The notes under the pieces are model-generated. The model saw only the letters and a program-made list of their open reading frames with translations, made no database searches and was not told where the DNA came from. Below, in pieces: positions 16,836-25,446 of a DNA stretch of 64,000 nucleotides. Position numbers and translations under genes: made by a program. Source of the stretch: Nonomuraea purpurea (GTDB taxonomy: Bacteria > Actinomycetota > Actinomycetes > Streptosporangiales > Streptosporangiaceae); contig NZ_JBHSBI010000032.1 in the NCBI RefSeq assembly GCF_042650645.1, forward strand, positions 83,647 through 147,646, written 5' to 3'. Positions within the stretch are counted from its first letter, which is position 1. Each line of letters starts with the position of its first letter.

Positions 16836-17191
16836 TGGTCAACACCCTTGGCATTGGTGCGGTTCATCAGCCCGTGATGTCACACGTCCGCGTCTGTTGC
16901 CATCCAGACATGAAGCATGGCTGGAAGTCACAGAGATCCCCCGTTCTTGACCCACCGATAGCAGGTTCTCAAACGCCTCGAACTCACGTCAATCCCCGAA
17001 GAACCCCACGATAGGTTGTGCCTTCTGGGGATCTACGTTATTTCAAAAATCATCGTGAAATCTCACTTTATGCGATCAATCGATCACCTAGTGCAACATA
17101 TCCTCACTCTAGGCATAAGCGTAGATAGTAGATACCATGTTTGTGGTTCTGTTATTGACAAACCGTTACCAAGACAGGATTGTCATCCACC
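16836..17191. promoter_or_regulatory. AT-rich divergent spacer with exporter promoter candidate
   Basis: This 356-bp spacer separates the ArsR-like gene (minus) from the exporter operon (plus) and is visibly more AT-rich than its surroundings, mostly between 16970 and 17160. TTGACA at 17155-17160 is followed after 17 bp by GATTGT (17178-17183), which would start transcription at or next to the exporter ATG (17192), giving a leaderless mRNA; no Shine-Dalgarno sequence precedes that ATG. The dyad GATCAATCGATC (17074-17085) could be an operator. The boxes are suggestive rather than certain. Confidence 0.5.
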
Positions 17192-18109
17192 ATGACAGCC
17201 AGTGTTGAGCTGAGAGACCTCAGCAAGTCGTTCGGCGAAACCCTCGCTCTGGACAAGCTGTCCCTGGAGGTCGCCGAGGGCAGCGTGGTCGGCCTGCTCG
17301 GGCCCAACGGCGCGGGCAAGACCACCCTGATCAACTGCCTCACCACACTGCTCAAACCCGACGGCGGCACGGCACGCGTCGCCGGGTTCGACCTGGTCGG
17401 GCAGCCCGAGAAGGTTCGCGCGAGCATCGCGGTCACCGGCCAGTTCGCCGCCGTGGACGAGACACTCACGGGCCGGGAGAACCTCGTCTTCTTCGGTCGC
17501 CTGTTAAAGCTGTCAAAACAAGAAGCAAGAGACAGGTCGCAGAAGCTTCTCGAGCGCTTCGACCTGATCGACGACGCCGACAAGCCCACCAAGGGCTACT
17601 CGGGCGGCATGCGCAGGAAACTCGACCTGGCGGTGAGCCTGGTCGTCGAGCGTCCCGTGCTCTTCCTCGACGAGCCCACCACAGGGCTCGACCCCACCAG
17701 CCGCGACGCTCTCTGGGCCTCGGTGCACGAGTTGCGCGCCACCGGCGTGACCGTGCTGCTGACCACGCAGTACCTGGAGGAGGCCGATCAGCTGGCCGAC
17801 AGGATCGCGGTCGTCGACCACGGCCGGCTGATCGCCGAGGGCACGCCTCAGGAGCTGAAAGAGCAGACGGGCGGCGGCGCGGTCTGCGAGGTGCGCATCG
17901 CCGACGCCGCCACCAGGGCCAGGGCGCTGACCGTGCTCGACCAGGCCGTCGAGCGGGACGAGGCGGTCGTCGTACCGGCGCCGGGAATCGGCACGCTGTC
18001 CACGGTCATCAAGGCGCTCGAATCCGCGCACATCGAGCCCGACGACCTCACCTTGCGCAAACCAACCCTGGACGACGTCTTCCGCTCCCTCACCGGGGGG
18101 TCGCGGTGA
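17192..18109 (+). CDS. DrrA-type ABC transporter ATP-binding protein
   Basis: The 305-residue ATPase has Walker A GPNGAGKTT (about residues 37-45), signature SGGMRRKLDLAVSLV, Walker B LFLDEPTTGLD and the H-loop segment, plus the C-terminal extension (TLRKPTLDDVFRSLTG) typical of daunorubicin-resistance DrrA proteins. It powers export by the two membrane subunits encoded next, with GTGA and ATGA overlaps. ATG 17192 is chosen over an upstream TTG because the conserved region begins immediately after it. As the leftmost gene set of the cluster it is the likely self-resistance/export system for the product. Confidence 0.92.
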   Translation: MTASVELRDLSKSFGETLALDKLSLEVAEGSVVGLLGPNGAGKTTLINCLTTLLKPDGGTARVAGFDLVGQPEKVRASIAVTGQFAAVDETLTGRENLVFFGRLLKLSKQEARDRSQKLLERFDLIDDADKPTKGYSGGMRRKLDLAVSLVVERPVLFLDEPTTGLDPTSRDALWASVHELRATGVTVLLTTQYLEEADQLADRIAVVDHGRLIAEGTPQELKEQTGGGAVCEVRIADAATRARALTVLDQAVERDEAVVVPAPGIGTLSTVIKALESAHIEPDDLTLRKPTLDDVFRSLTGGSR

Positions 18110-18840
18110 TCCGTGAGACCGGCGTGCTCGTGGGCAGGAATGTGCGCATCTCCCTCAGCCGGCGATCGTTCTTCCAGCTCATCGTCAGCCCGCTGGTCTT
18201 CTTCGGCGGCTTCCACCTCGTGCTCAACCACCTGCTGAGCTCGCGTGGCGTGGACTTCGCCCAGTTCCTGACGCCCGCGATCGTCATGATGGCGATGGGG
18301 CTCGCCGCGGTCTCGACGGGCTTCTTCATCGCCAGGGACAGGAGCGAGGGCATGCTCAACCGGTGCCGCACGCTCCCGATCAACGGACTGTCCATCCTGC
18401 TGGCCAGGATCGCCACCGACGCCCTGCGCTGCCTCGTCCCGATCGCGGCGATCGTCGCGGTCGGATACGCGATCGGCTTCAGGTTCTCAGGGCTACCGGC
18501 CGCTGTCGGCTTCGTGGCGCTGGCCGTCGCCTTCGCCCTCAGCTTCTGTCTCGGCGCCGCCGCGCTGGCGTTGCGGTCCGACGATCCCGAGTCGATCGCC
18601 TCGGCGTTGTTCCTGCCGATGCTGCCGCTGCTGAACCTGTCGACCGTGTTCGCACCGCTCAGCGTCTTCCCCGACTGGCTCGAGCCAGTGATCAGGATCA
18701 ACCCGTACAGCGCGACCGTCGACGCCCTGCGCGCACTGGCGGACGGGCAGCCGGTGTCGCTCGCACCGCCGCTCATCTGGATCGCCGCCTTGTGGCTGGT
18801 GTTCGGCCTGGCGGTCAGCCGAGCCTTCAGGAGAGCATGA
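18106..18840 (+). CDS. DrrB-type ABC-2 transporter permease, first subunit
   Basis: The 244-residue membrane protein starts at GTG 18106, overlapping the ATPase stop by 4 bp. It has six hydrophobic segments and the ABC-2 layout: a cytoplasmic N-terminus, IARDRSEGMLNRCRTLPI after the second helix, and a C-terminal NPYSATVDALRALADG motif. It pairs with the second permease, encoded with a 4-bp ATGA overlap, to form the exporter. Two distinct DrrB-like subunits beside a single DrrA are common in antibiotic clusters. Substrate specificity cannot be read from the sequence. Confidence 0.9.
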   Translation: MIRETGVLVGRNVRISLSRRSFFQLIVSPLVFFGGFHLVLNHLLSSRGVDFAQFLTPAIVMMAMGLAAVSTGFFIARDRSEGMLNRCRTLPINGLSILLARIATDALRCLVPIAAIVAVGYAIGFRFSGLPAAVGFVALAVAFALSFCLGAAALALRSDDPESIASALFLPMLPLLNLSTVFAPLSVFPDWLEPVIRINPYSATVDALRALADGQPVSLAPPLIWIAALWLVFGLAVSRAFRRA

Positions 18841-19580
18841 TGACCGAGATGGCCCTGCTGACCGGGCGTAGCATCAAGCGCTTCTCGCGCACCCCGCCGC
18901 TGATCATCATCAGCTTCGCCTTCCCGGTGGTGCTGATGTTCACGATCCTGCCCGTGTACGGGGGGCTGATCGGCGACGACTACATCCAGCGCTTCGCCCC
19001 GCTGATCGCCCTGTCCACGGCCACGTTCGGCATGTCGCCGAGCGCGCTCGGCCTGTTCACCGACTTCCGGTCAGGGATCTTCACCCGGCTGCGCACCATG
19101 CCGCTGAGCGCGGGTTCCACCATCACCGGCAGGCTCGCCGGCGACGTGCTGCGCATCGTCGCGGTCGCGGCGGTCACGATCCTCGTCGCGCACATTCCCG
19201 GATTCCGCTTCTCCAACGGCGTGCTGCCTGTTCTGGGGTTCTTCGCGGTGGTCGCCGTGTTCGGCGCCATGTGCACCGCGGTGTCGTTGCTGATCGCGCT
19301 GACCGCGCCCGACGCGGACACGGTCCAGGGCTCGCTGGGCGCGCCGACCACGCTGGCGTTCTTCCTGTCCTCGGGGTTCATCCCCGTCGAGGCCTATCCG
19401 GGCTGGATCCAGCCGGTCGTGCAGGCGAACCCGCTGTCCACCGCGGGCAACGCGCTCATCGGGCTGGCCTCCGGCGGTCCCGTGCTGGTGCCCGTGCTGC
19501 AGACGCTGGCCTGGGCGGTGGGGCTCGGCGGCCTGTGCGGGCTGCTGGCCGTGCGGGCCTATCGCAGGCGAACCGCCTAG
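18837..19580 (+). CDS. DrrB-type ABC-2 transporter permease, second subunit
   Basis: The 247-residue protein starts MMTEMALLTG at ATG 18837, four bases inside the previous gene. It is a paralogue of the first permease, with six membrane segments, FTDFRSGIFTRLRTMPLS after helix two and NPLSTAGNALIGLASGG near the C-terminus. The frame remains open far upstream, but that part only shadows the first permease. The gene ends at a bidirectional terminator shared with the convergent FMN reductase gene. Confidence 0.9.
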   Translation: MMTEMALLTGRSIKRFSRTPPLIIISFAFPVVLMFTILPVYGGLIGDDYIQRFAPLIALSTATFGMSPSALGLFTDFRSGIFTRLRTMPLSAGSTITGRLAGDVLRIVAVAAVTILVAHIPGFRFSNGVLPVLGFFAVVAVFGAMCTAVSLLIALTAPDADTVQGSLGAPTTLAFFLSSGFIPVEAYPGWIQPVVQANPLSTAGNALIGLASGGPVLVPVLQTLAWAVGLGGLCGLLAVRAYRRRTA

Positions 19581-19593
19581 AGCAGATGGCCGG

Positions 19594-19622
19594 AACCGCC
19601 GGGCTAGCCAGGCCCGGCGGTT
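19594..19622. terminator. Bidirectional intrinsic-type terminator
   Basis: AACCGCCGGGC (19594-19604) and GCCCGGCGGTT (19612-19622) form a perfect 11-bp stem with a 7-base loop, followed by T residues on the plus strand. It separates the convergent exporter operon and the end of the large PKS operon, and overlaps the FMN reductase stop codon. Confidence 0.8.
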
Positions 19623-20158
19623 TCGTGTGGGATACGCAGGGCTTCGATGACGGCGGGCAGCCCGTGGCGCAGCCAGCCGTCGATGTGCCGGTCCAGGTCG
19701 TCGAACTCGGCCTCGAGCACGCACAGCCCGGACCCGGGCACGCGCGCGCCGAGTTCGAGGAGCAGCGGCCCCAGGTAGTGGCCGACCACCGCGCGGTGCC
19801 TGGTGCTGGCAGCCGTCATCAGCGGCACGGCCACGGTGCCGCGCAGGCCGCGCTGCGGCAGCAGGTCCATGAACATCTTCAGCAGGCCCGAGTAGGCGCC
19901 CTTGAACGTGGGGCTGGCCACGACCACCAGCCCGCCCGGCTGACGCACGCCGGTGAGCGCGTCGTCCAGCGCGCCGGGCCGGCCGCCCTGGCCGAGCAGG
20001 TCGGCGGTGTAGTCGACGAGGTCGATGACGCGCGGCTCGTCCATCGGCCGACCGGCCTCGACCAGCGCTTCGCGCAGGCCGAGCGAGAACCTCCGCGCCA
20101 CCTCGAGCGTGCGGGAATGGGGCTTCGGGTTGCCCACCACAGTGATCATCGCAGTCAT
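19604..20158 (-). CDS. NADPH-dependent FMN reductase
   Basis: The 184-residue flavodoxin-like protein begins MTAMITVVGNPKPHSRT, the phosphate-binding loop of SsuE-type reductases. Other family features are VVASPTFKGAYSGLLKMFMD and a long C-terminal helix. It supplies reduced FMN to two-component monooxygenases. Its ATG overlaps the stop of the SsuD-like monooxygenase gene by 4 bp, so the two probably work as a pair; it could also serve the flavin enzymes encoded at 47633 and 48818. The start is chosen from the overlap; the frame is open upstream but only as an antisense-like extension. It is the last gene of the long PKS operon. Confidence 0.9.
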   Translation of the reverse strand: MTAMITVVGNPKPHSRTLEVARRFSLGLREALVEAGRPMDEPRVIDLVDYTADLLGQGGRPGALDDALTGVRQPGGLVVVASPTFKGAYSGLLKMFMDLLPQRGLRGTVAVPLMTAASTRHRAVVGHYLGPLLLELGARVPGSGLCVLEAEFDDLDRHIDGWLRHGLPAVIEALRIPHETAGPG

Positions 20159-21249
20159 GGACGCTCCAGGATGCCCCGGCGGCGCAGCAGCGGCATGACG
20201 CCTTCGGCGAAGGAGTACGCCTCCTCCAGGTGCGGCTGGCCGGAAAGGATCAGGTGGTCGGCGCCCGCCGCGTGGTATTCGGCGATCCGCTCGGCCACCT
20301 CCTCGTGGCTGCCCACGAGTGCCGCGCCCGCGCCCGGCCGTACCAGGCCGAAACCCATCCAAACATTGGGGTGGACGACCAGCTTGCCCGCGTCGCCGCC
20401 GTGCAGGGCGGCCATGCGGCGCTGCCCCTCGGACTCGGTGCGCGCGAACCGGCGTTGGGCGGCCTCGATCGTCCGTGGTTCGAGGCCGCTCAGCAGGCGG
20501 TCGGCCGCCGCCCACGCCTCGTCGGCGCTGTCGCGGCTGATGACGTTGAAACGGGTGCCGAGCTGAAGCGTCCTGCCGTGCTCGGCGGCGCGCTTGCGTA
20601 CCTCGTCGAACATGACGCCGAGCTCGCCGGGCGTCTCGCCCCAGGCCAGGTAGACCTCGGCCAGACGGCCCGCGACCCGGCGCGCCGCAGGCGACGACCC
20701 GCCCAGGAAGATCGGCGGCGGTACGGCGGGCGGCCTGGCCAGCAGCGCCGCCTTGTGCCTGAAGTGGGTGCCGTCGAAATCGACGGGATCGCCCGGCCAG
20801 AGCCTGTCCAGCAGGTCGAGGAACTCCTCGGTCCGGTCGTACCTGCTGTCGTGGTCGAGCCAGTCGCCGTAGCGGCGCTGCTCGTCGGCCTCGCCCCCGG
20901 TCACCACGTTGAGCAGCAGCCGGTCACCGGAGATCCGCTGGAACGTGGCCGCCATCTGCCCGGCCACCAGCGGCGACATCAGCCCGGGACGCAACGCGAT
21001 CATGAATTTGACCCGCTCGGTCTGGGCGGCCAGCGCCGCGGCCACCACCCAGGCGTCCTCGCAGAACAGCCCGGTGGGAGTGAGCATGCCGGCGAAGCCG
21101 AGTTGGTCGGCGGCGCGCGCGACCTGGGCGAGATAACCCAGGTCGGGTCTGCGCCTGGTCACCTTGGCGCCGGGCTTGTGGTCACCTCGCTCGGCGAGGT
21201 CCCAGCCGTCCCCGTGGGAGGGGAGGAACCAGTGCAGTTGCAGAGCCAA
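20155..21249 (-). CDS. LLM-class FMN-dependent monooxygenase (SsuD-like)
   Basis: The 364-residue protein starts at TTG 21249. It is a luciferase-like TIM barrel of the alkanesulfonate-monooxygenase branch: LHWFLPSHGDGWDL at the start, ALRPGLMSPLVAGQMAATFQ, LLLNVVTGGEADEQRRYGDW and IFLGGSSPAARRVA for FMNH2/phosphate binding. It is coupled to the downstream FMN reductase gene. In natural-product clusters such enzymes perform oxygen insertion, N-oxygenation or C-S/C-C cleavage; here the reaction is unknown. A housekeeping desulfonation role is unlikely because the gene lies inside the PKS operon with no ssuABC genes. Confidence 0.88.
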   Translation of the reverse strand: MALQLHWFLPSHGDGWDLAERGDHKPGAKVTRRRPDLGYLAQVARAADQLGFAGMLTPTGLFCEDAWVVAAALAAQTERVKFMIALRPGLMSPLVAGQMAATFQRISGDRLLLNVVTGGEADEQRRYGDWLDHDSRYDRTEEFLDLLDRLWPGDPVDFDGTHFRHKAALLARPPAVPPPIFLGGSSPAARRVAGRLAEVYLAWGETPGELGVMFDEVRKRAAEHGRTLQLGTRFNVISRDSADEAWAAADRLLSGLEPRTIEAAQRRFARTESEGQRRMAALHGGDAGKLVVHPNVWMGFGLVRPGAGAALVGSHEEVAERIAEYHAAGADHLILSGQPHLEEAYSFAEGVMPLLRRRGILERP

Positions 21250-21261
21250 GACGGATACCCC

Positions 21262-22506
21262 TCAGTGAGCCGCCGTGTCGAAACGGACGGGCAGGCGGAC
21301 GATGGCGTTCATGAAGGTGGACCGCATCCGCTCCGCCGGCCCCGCCCTGCGCAGAGCGGGCAGGTGCGGCAGCAGGGCGCTCAGCAGCTCGCCCGCCTCC
21401 AGCCTGGCCAGGTGCGCGCCGAGGCAGAAGTGCGGCCCTGTGCCGAAGGCCAGGTGCGGGTTGGGGGCGCGGCCGAGGTCGAGGCGGTCGGGGTCGGGGA
21501 ACACGGCGGCGTCCCTGTTGGCCGAGATGTAGTAGAGGATGACCTTGTCGCCGGCGGCTATCCGCCTGCCGCACAGGACGGTGTCACGCCGCGCGGTCCT
21601 GCGAAACTGCATGATCGGGGTGACCCACCGCAGCAGCTCCTCCACGGCCGAGGGCACCAGGCTCGGGTCGGCGACCAGCCTGTCCCGCTCGCCGGGGTGG
21701 TCGATCAGGGCCTCCAGCGAGCCCGACACCAGGTGGCGGGTGGTCTCGTTCCCGGCGATGACCAGCAGCAGCCACAGCTGGCACAGCTCGGCGTCGCTCA
21801 GCCGCCGCCCGTCGGTCTCCGCCAGCACCAGCCGGCTGATCAGGTCGTCGCCCGGGTCACGACGCCTGCCGGCGAACAGCTCGCGCGCGTAGGCGAAGGC
21901 CTCGGCGAACGTGCGCCGGTAGACCTCGACCTGGCCGCCGCCGTAGCGGGGGTCGTCGAACCCGACGAGGTTGTTGCTCCAGCCGAACAGCAGCCCCCTG
22001 TCGGCGTACGGCATGCCGAGCAGGTCGGCCAGCACCAGCAGCGGCAGCTCGGCGGCCAGCTCGGCCACCGCGTCCACCTCGCCGGCCCTCACGACCCTGG
22101 CCACCAGGGCGTCGGCGTGGGCGCGCACGGACGCGCGCAGCGGCTCGACGGCGCGCGGGGTGAAGGCGGCGCTCACCGTGCGCCGCAGCCTGGCGTGCGC
22201 CGGGTCGTCCATGTTGACCAGGAGCCGGCGGTTGCGTTCGAGGTCCGCCTGGGTGCGCGGGTCGGCGAGGAACGCGCCTTTCTCGGCGGAGGAGAACGTG
22301 CCGGGGTCGCGGGATGCCTCCACGACGCCCGCGTGGGTGGTGACCGCCCAGTAGCCGGTGCCGCGGTGGCGGCGGACTCCCGTGTCGCCGTGCCGTATCA
22401 GCTCCGGCTCCTCGACCCAGGAGACCGGGTCCGCGACGCGGCGTCTGGTGAATTCGGCGTGCGGGACGCCGCGGGCGTAGGTGGCCGGGTCCGCCAGCAG
22501 GGTCAT
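21262..22506 (-). CDS. Cytochrome P450
   Basis: The 414-residue soluble P450 has the I-helix oxygen-activation motif AGNETT, the K-helix ExxR in EELLRWVTP, and the heme loop FGTGPHFCLGAHLAR. It hydroxylates or oxidises an intermediate using electrons from a ferredoxin such as the one encoded at 40483. It follows the CoA-ligase gene with a 4-bp overlap. It is only distantly similar to the P450 pair at 35542-37943, whose heme loops read FGGG rather than FGTG, so it likely has a separate role. Confidence 0.93.
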   Translation of the reverse strand: MTLLADPATYARGVPHAEFTRRRVADPVSWVEEPELIRHGDTGVRRHRGTGYWAVTTHAGVVEASRDPGTFSSAEKGAFLADPRTQADLERNRRLLVNMDDPAHARLRRTVSAAFTPRAVEPLRASVRAHADALVARVVRAGEVDAVAELAAELPLLVLADLLGMPYADRGLLFGWSNNLVGFDDPRYGGGQVEVYRRTFAEAFAYARELFAGRRRDPGDDLISRLVLAETDGRRLSDAELCQLWLLLVIAGNETTRHLVSGSLEALIDHPGERDRLVADPSLVPSAVEELLRWVTPIMQFRRTARRDTVLCGRRIAAGDKVILYYISANRDAAVFPDPDRLDLGRAPNPHLAFGTGPHFCLGAHLARLEAGELLSALLPHLPALRRAGPAERMRSTFMNAIVRLPVRFDTAAH

Positions 22507-24032
22507 ATGCGGCGCGCCTCCCCGCTCCAGTACGGCTCGCGCAACGCGGCACGGGCGATCTTGCCGGTCGGCTCCCTGGGCAGCTCGTCGACCACGTCGT
22601 AGGAGCGCGGCACCTTGTACCCGGCGAGCGAGGCGCGGCAGTGCCGCTCCAGCTCCTGCGGCGACGCCCCCGCGCCGGGTTCGAAGCGGATCACGGCCTT
22701 GACCTGCTCGCCGAACTCCGCGTCCGGCACGCCGAGCACGGCCGCGTCGGCGATCGCGGGGTGGGCCAGCAGCACGGCCTCCACCTCGGCGGGGTAGATG
22801 TTGACCGCCCCGGACACGATGATCTCCACGGACCTGGCGGTGAGGAAGAGGAAGCCGTCCGCGTCGAGGTGGCCGACGTCGCCGACGGTGAAGGTCTCGG
22901 GCGTGATGAACGCGGAGGCGGTCTTGCCGGGCGCCTGGTGGTAGTGGAACCCGGCGCCGCCCCGCTTACGGATGCCGACCCTGCCCTCCTGGCCGGCGGG
23001 CAGCTCGTCGCCATCGGGTCCGACGATGACGATCTCGCTGGACGGGACGGACCGGCCCACGCTACCCGGCTTCTTCAGCCACGACTCGGAGTCGATCAGC
23101 GTGACGATGCCGGACTCGGTGGCCGCGTAGTACTCGGTGAACACCGGCCCCCACCAGTCGATCATCGCCTGCTTGACGTCGAGCGGGCAGGGGCTGCCTC
23201 CGTGCCAGATCCGCAGCAGGCTCTCGCCGCTGAACGCCTCGCGGACGTGCGCGGGAGCGCGCAGCATCCGGATGAACTGGATCGGCACCAGGTGCGAGAT
23301 CGTGACCTGTTCGCGGTCGATGAGCTCGAGCACCTCGCTCGCCTCGAACCGGCGGCGCATGATCAGCGAGCACCCGTTCAGCAGGGGGTAGAGCGAGAAG
23401 AACGTCTGCGCCGAGTGGTACCAGGGCCCGGCCAGCAGTGCCCGGCCTCGGCCGGGGATGCCGAGCCCCTGGCAGAGCTTGGCGGTGGCCTTGGCCACCT
23501 GCTCGATCGGGGCGCCGACGGTGAAGCGGGAGTTGACCACGCCCTTCGGCCTGGAGCTGGTGCCGGAGGTGTAGAGCAGCACGGCGCCGGAGCTCGCCGG
23601 GGCGGGCTCGGCGGTGACGAGCGAGTCGAGCGGCTGGAAGCAGGTGCCGTCCACGTCGATGCGCACCCGGACGAGCCGGTCGGCCAGCGCCACCGCCTCG
23701 CGGACCGCGTCCGCGTACAACCCTTCGGTGATCACGCATTCGGCCCCCGCGTCGTCGAGGATGTAGGCGATCTCTCCGGGCGTCAGCCGCCAGTTCACCG
23801 GCACCGCGACCAGGCCCGTGTGCATGCAGGCCAGCAGCGCCTCGTAGGTCTCGATCCGGTTGCCCATGACCAGGGCCACGCGGTCGCCGACGCCGAGGCC
23901 GGCCCCGGCGAAGGCGGCGATCCAGCGGTCCACCCGGCCGTCGAGCTCGCGCCAGGTCAGCGCGGCGCTCTCGTCGGCCACCGCGCTCTCCTCGCCGCGC
24001 TCCATCACCTGCGGGTACAGAAGTTCGGCCAT
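22503..24032 (-). CDS. Acyl/aryl-CoA ligase (ANL superfamily)
   Basis: The 509-residue adenylate-forming enzyme has P-loop YTSGTSSRPKGV (about residues 155-166), a YYAATESG A5-type motif, GDVGHLDADGF in the hinge region and the catalytic Lys in PREPTGKIAR at the C-terminus. The overall pattern is that of fatty-acid or aryl-CoA ligases rather than NRPS A domains or FAALs. It would activate a carboxylic acid as CoA thioester, perhaps a starter for the PKS or a substrate for the CoA-transferase and thiolase encoded at the head of the same operon. The substrate is not predictable. Confidence 0.88.
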   Translation of the reverse strand: MAELLYPQVMERGEESAVADESAALTWRELDGRVDRWIAAFAGAGLGVGDRVALVMGNRIETYEALLACMHTGLVAVPVNWRLTPGEIAYILDDAGAECVITEGLYADAVREAVALADRLVRVRIDVDGTCFQPLDSLVTAEPAPASSGAVLLYTSGTSSRPKGVVNSRFTVGAPIEQVAKATAKLCQGLGIPGRGRALLAGPWYHSAQTFFSLYPLLNGCSLIMRRRFEASEVLELIDREQVTISHLVPIQFIRMLRAPAHVREAFSGESLLRIWHGGSPCPLDVKQAMIDWWGPVFTEYYAATESGIVTLIDSESWLKKPGSVGRSVPSSEIVIVGPDGDELPAGQEGRVGIRKRGGAGFHYHQAPGKTASAFITPETFTVGDVGHLDADGFLFLTARSVEIIVSGAVNIYPAEVEAVLLAHPAIADAAVLGVPDAEFGEQVKAVIRFEPGAGASPQELERHCRASLAGYKVPRSYDVVDELPREPTGKIARAALREPYWSGEARRI

Positions 24033-24040
24033 GACTGCTC

Positions 24041-24775
24041 CTAGAGATCTGCTGCGGTGTTCAGCACGTGTTCGCGTACGGGCCGGAAGTTGAGCCGCGC
24101 GATCGCGGGAGAGCCGATCAGCTCACGCGCCGCCCTGGCCGCGTCGGCCTCGATGAGCTGGGGCTTGCCTGCCGCCTCCGCCAGGAGCTGGGCCTGGCAG
24201 CAGCGGTCCATGGCCAGGAACCACCAGGCGGCCTCCTCCACCGACCCGCCGACCGTGAGCAGGCCGTGGTTGGCGAGGATGACCGCTTTGTTGCCGCCGA
24301 GCGTGCGAGCGATCCTCGTGCCCTCATCGCCGTCGAGGACGACCCCGCCGTACTCGTGGTGCACGACGTGGTCCTCGAAGAAGGCGCAGGCGTCCTGGGT
24401 CAGCGGATCGAGCGGGCGGCCCAGCGAGGAGAACGCCCTGCCGTACACCGAGTGGGTGTGGGCGGCGGCGACCACCTCGGGCCTGGCCCGGTGGATGCGG
24501 GAGTGGATGGCGTATCCGGCCGGGTTGACCTTGCCCGACCCCTCCACGACCGCGCCCTCGCGGTCGACGAGCAGCAGGTCCTCGACGCGGACGTGGCCGA
24601 AGTGGCGGCCGAACGGGTTGATCCAGAAGTGGTCGGGCCGCAGCGGGTCCCTGGCCGTGATGTGGCCGCCCGCGCCCTCGTCGAAGCCCGCCTGGGCGAA
24701 GGCGCGCAGCGCGATGAGGAGTTGCAGCCGCCGGTGGTCGCGTTCCTGCTGCGGTGTTCTGCGGGCGGAGGTCAT
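24041..24775 (-). CDS. Class II aldolase/adducin family protein
   Basis: This 244-residue protein has the zinc-binding HxH in AAHTHSVYGRAFSS, a third His in ANHGLLTVG, and GSGKVNPAGYAIHSRIH, the region with the catalytic acid in fuculose-phosphate-aldolase relatives. Family members catalyse retro-aldol cleavage, decarboxylation or dehydration of small hydroxy-carbonyl compounds. In the operon it lies between the CoA-ligase gene (8-bp gap) and the DsbA-like isomerase gene (4-bp overlap). The mix of aldolase, isomerase and CoA ligase looks like a pathway that prepares or degrades an unusual acid building block; this is inference. Confidence 0.85.
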   Translation of the reverse strand: MTSARRTPQQERDHRRLQLLIALRAFAQAGFDEGAGGHITARDPLRPDHFWINPFGRHFGHVRVEDLLLVDREGAVVEGSGKVNPAGYAIHSRIHRARPEVVAAAHTHSVYGRAFSSLGRPLDPLTQDACAFFEDHVVHHEYGGVVLDGDEGTRIARTLGGNKAVILANHGLLTVGGSVEEAAWWFLAMDRCCQAQLLAEAAGKPQLIEADAARAARELIGSPAIARLNFRPVREHVLNTAADL

Positions 24776-25446
24776 CCGCACCCTCCGGAGGTGTCGGTGT
24801 CGTACGGCGAGCCGGCCAGGACGGGCGGCTCGACCGGCGCAGCGGGCTCTCGCGCGTCCATCTCGGCCAGGAAGCCGTCGACTCGGTCGAGTCCCCAGAA
24901 GCGGTGGCGGCCCATGCGGAAATACGGGATGCCGAAAATGTCGTCCTCGTAGGCCCGGTACAGGCACTCGACCCCCGCCGCCCTGATCTCCGGGTCGGCC
25001 GCGGCCTGGACCACCGGGTCGACGGGAAGCCCGCAGCGGCGCGCGACGCCGGCGATCACGTCCTGCGTGCAGATGTCCTCGCCCCGTCCCCACCGTGCCG
25101 CGCACACCTCGGCGTAGAACTCCTGCGCCGCACCGAGCTCGCGGGCCCGCAGGAACGCCAGGTGCGGCAGCTCCCACCAAGGCTCGACGTCGACCGGCCA
25201 GCGCATGGACACGCCGAGCTTGGCCGCCTCGCGTTTGGTGTCGTAGAGCAGGTAGAGGTGCTTGGCCTTGCTCATCTGGGCGTAGTGGAAGGTGGCGCCG
25301 CGCGCGGTCAGCGCCTTGTCGGTCTCGGGGTCCGGGCTCCAGAACGGGACGAACTCCAGCTCCCGCGCCCGTGCGCCGAGCCGCTGAAGCGCCAGCCAGC
25401 TGTAGGGGCTCTGGAAGCAGAAGTGCACCCTCGGTCCGCGTCTCAT
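24772..25446 (-). CDS. DsbA-like / 2-hydroxychromene-2-carboxylate isomerase family protein
   Basis: The 224-residue protein belongs to the thioredoxin-fold GST-kappa/HCCA isomerase group. FCFQSPYSWLAL near residues 9-20 has the catalytic Ser in the position of the DsbA Cys, and the C-terminal half contains YEDDIFGIPYFRMGRHRFWG, the typical substrate-binding GVP/GIP loop. Such enzymes perform glutathione-dependent isomerisations in aromatic degradation; actinomycetes use other thiols. It overlaps both neighbouring genes by 4 bp. A double-bond or ring isomerisation in building-block formation is plausible. Confidence 0.85.
   Translation of the reverse strand: MRRGPRVHFCFQSPYSWLALQRLGARARELEFVPFWSPDPETDKALTARGATFHYAQMSKAKHLYLLYDTKREAAKLGVSMRWPVDVEPWWELPHLAFLRARELGAAQEFYAEVCAARWGRGEDICTQDVIAGVARRCGLPVDPVVQAAADPEIRAAGVECLYRAYEDDIFGIPYFRMGRHRFWGLDRVDGFLAEMDAREPAAPVEPPVLAGSPYDTDTSGGCG

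Noticed and set aside
17074..17085. GATCAATCGATC as another LacI operator of the sugar regulon
   Set aside because: It shares the ATCGAT core but lacks the GGAAA/TTTCC flanks, and no sugar gene is adjacent; it could as well bind the ArsR-like protein.
20230..22602. Plus-strand open frame of about 790 codons
   Set aside because: Spans antisense to three well-supported genes (SsuD-like, P450, ligase end); typical high-GC shadow.
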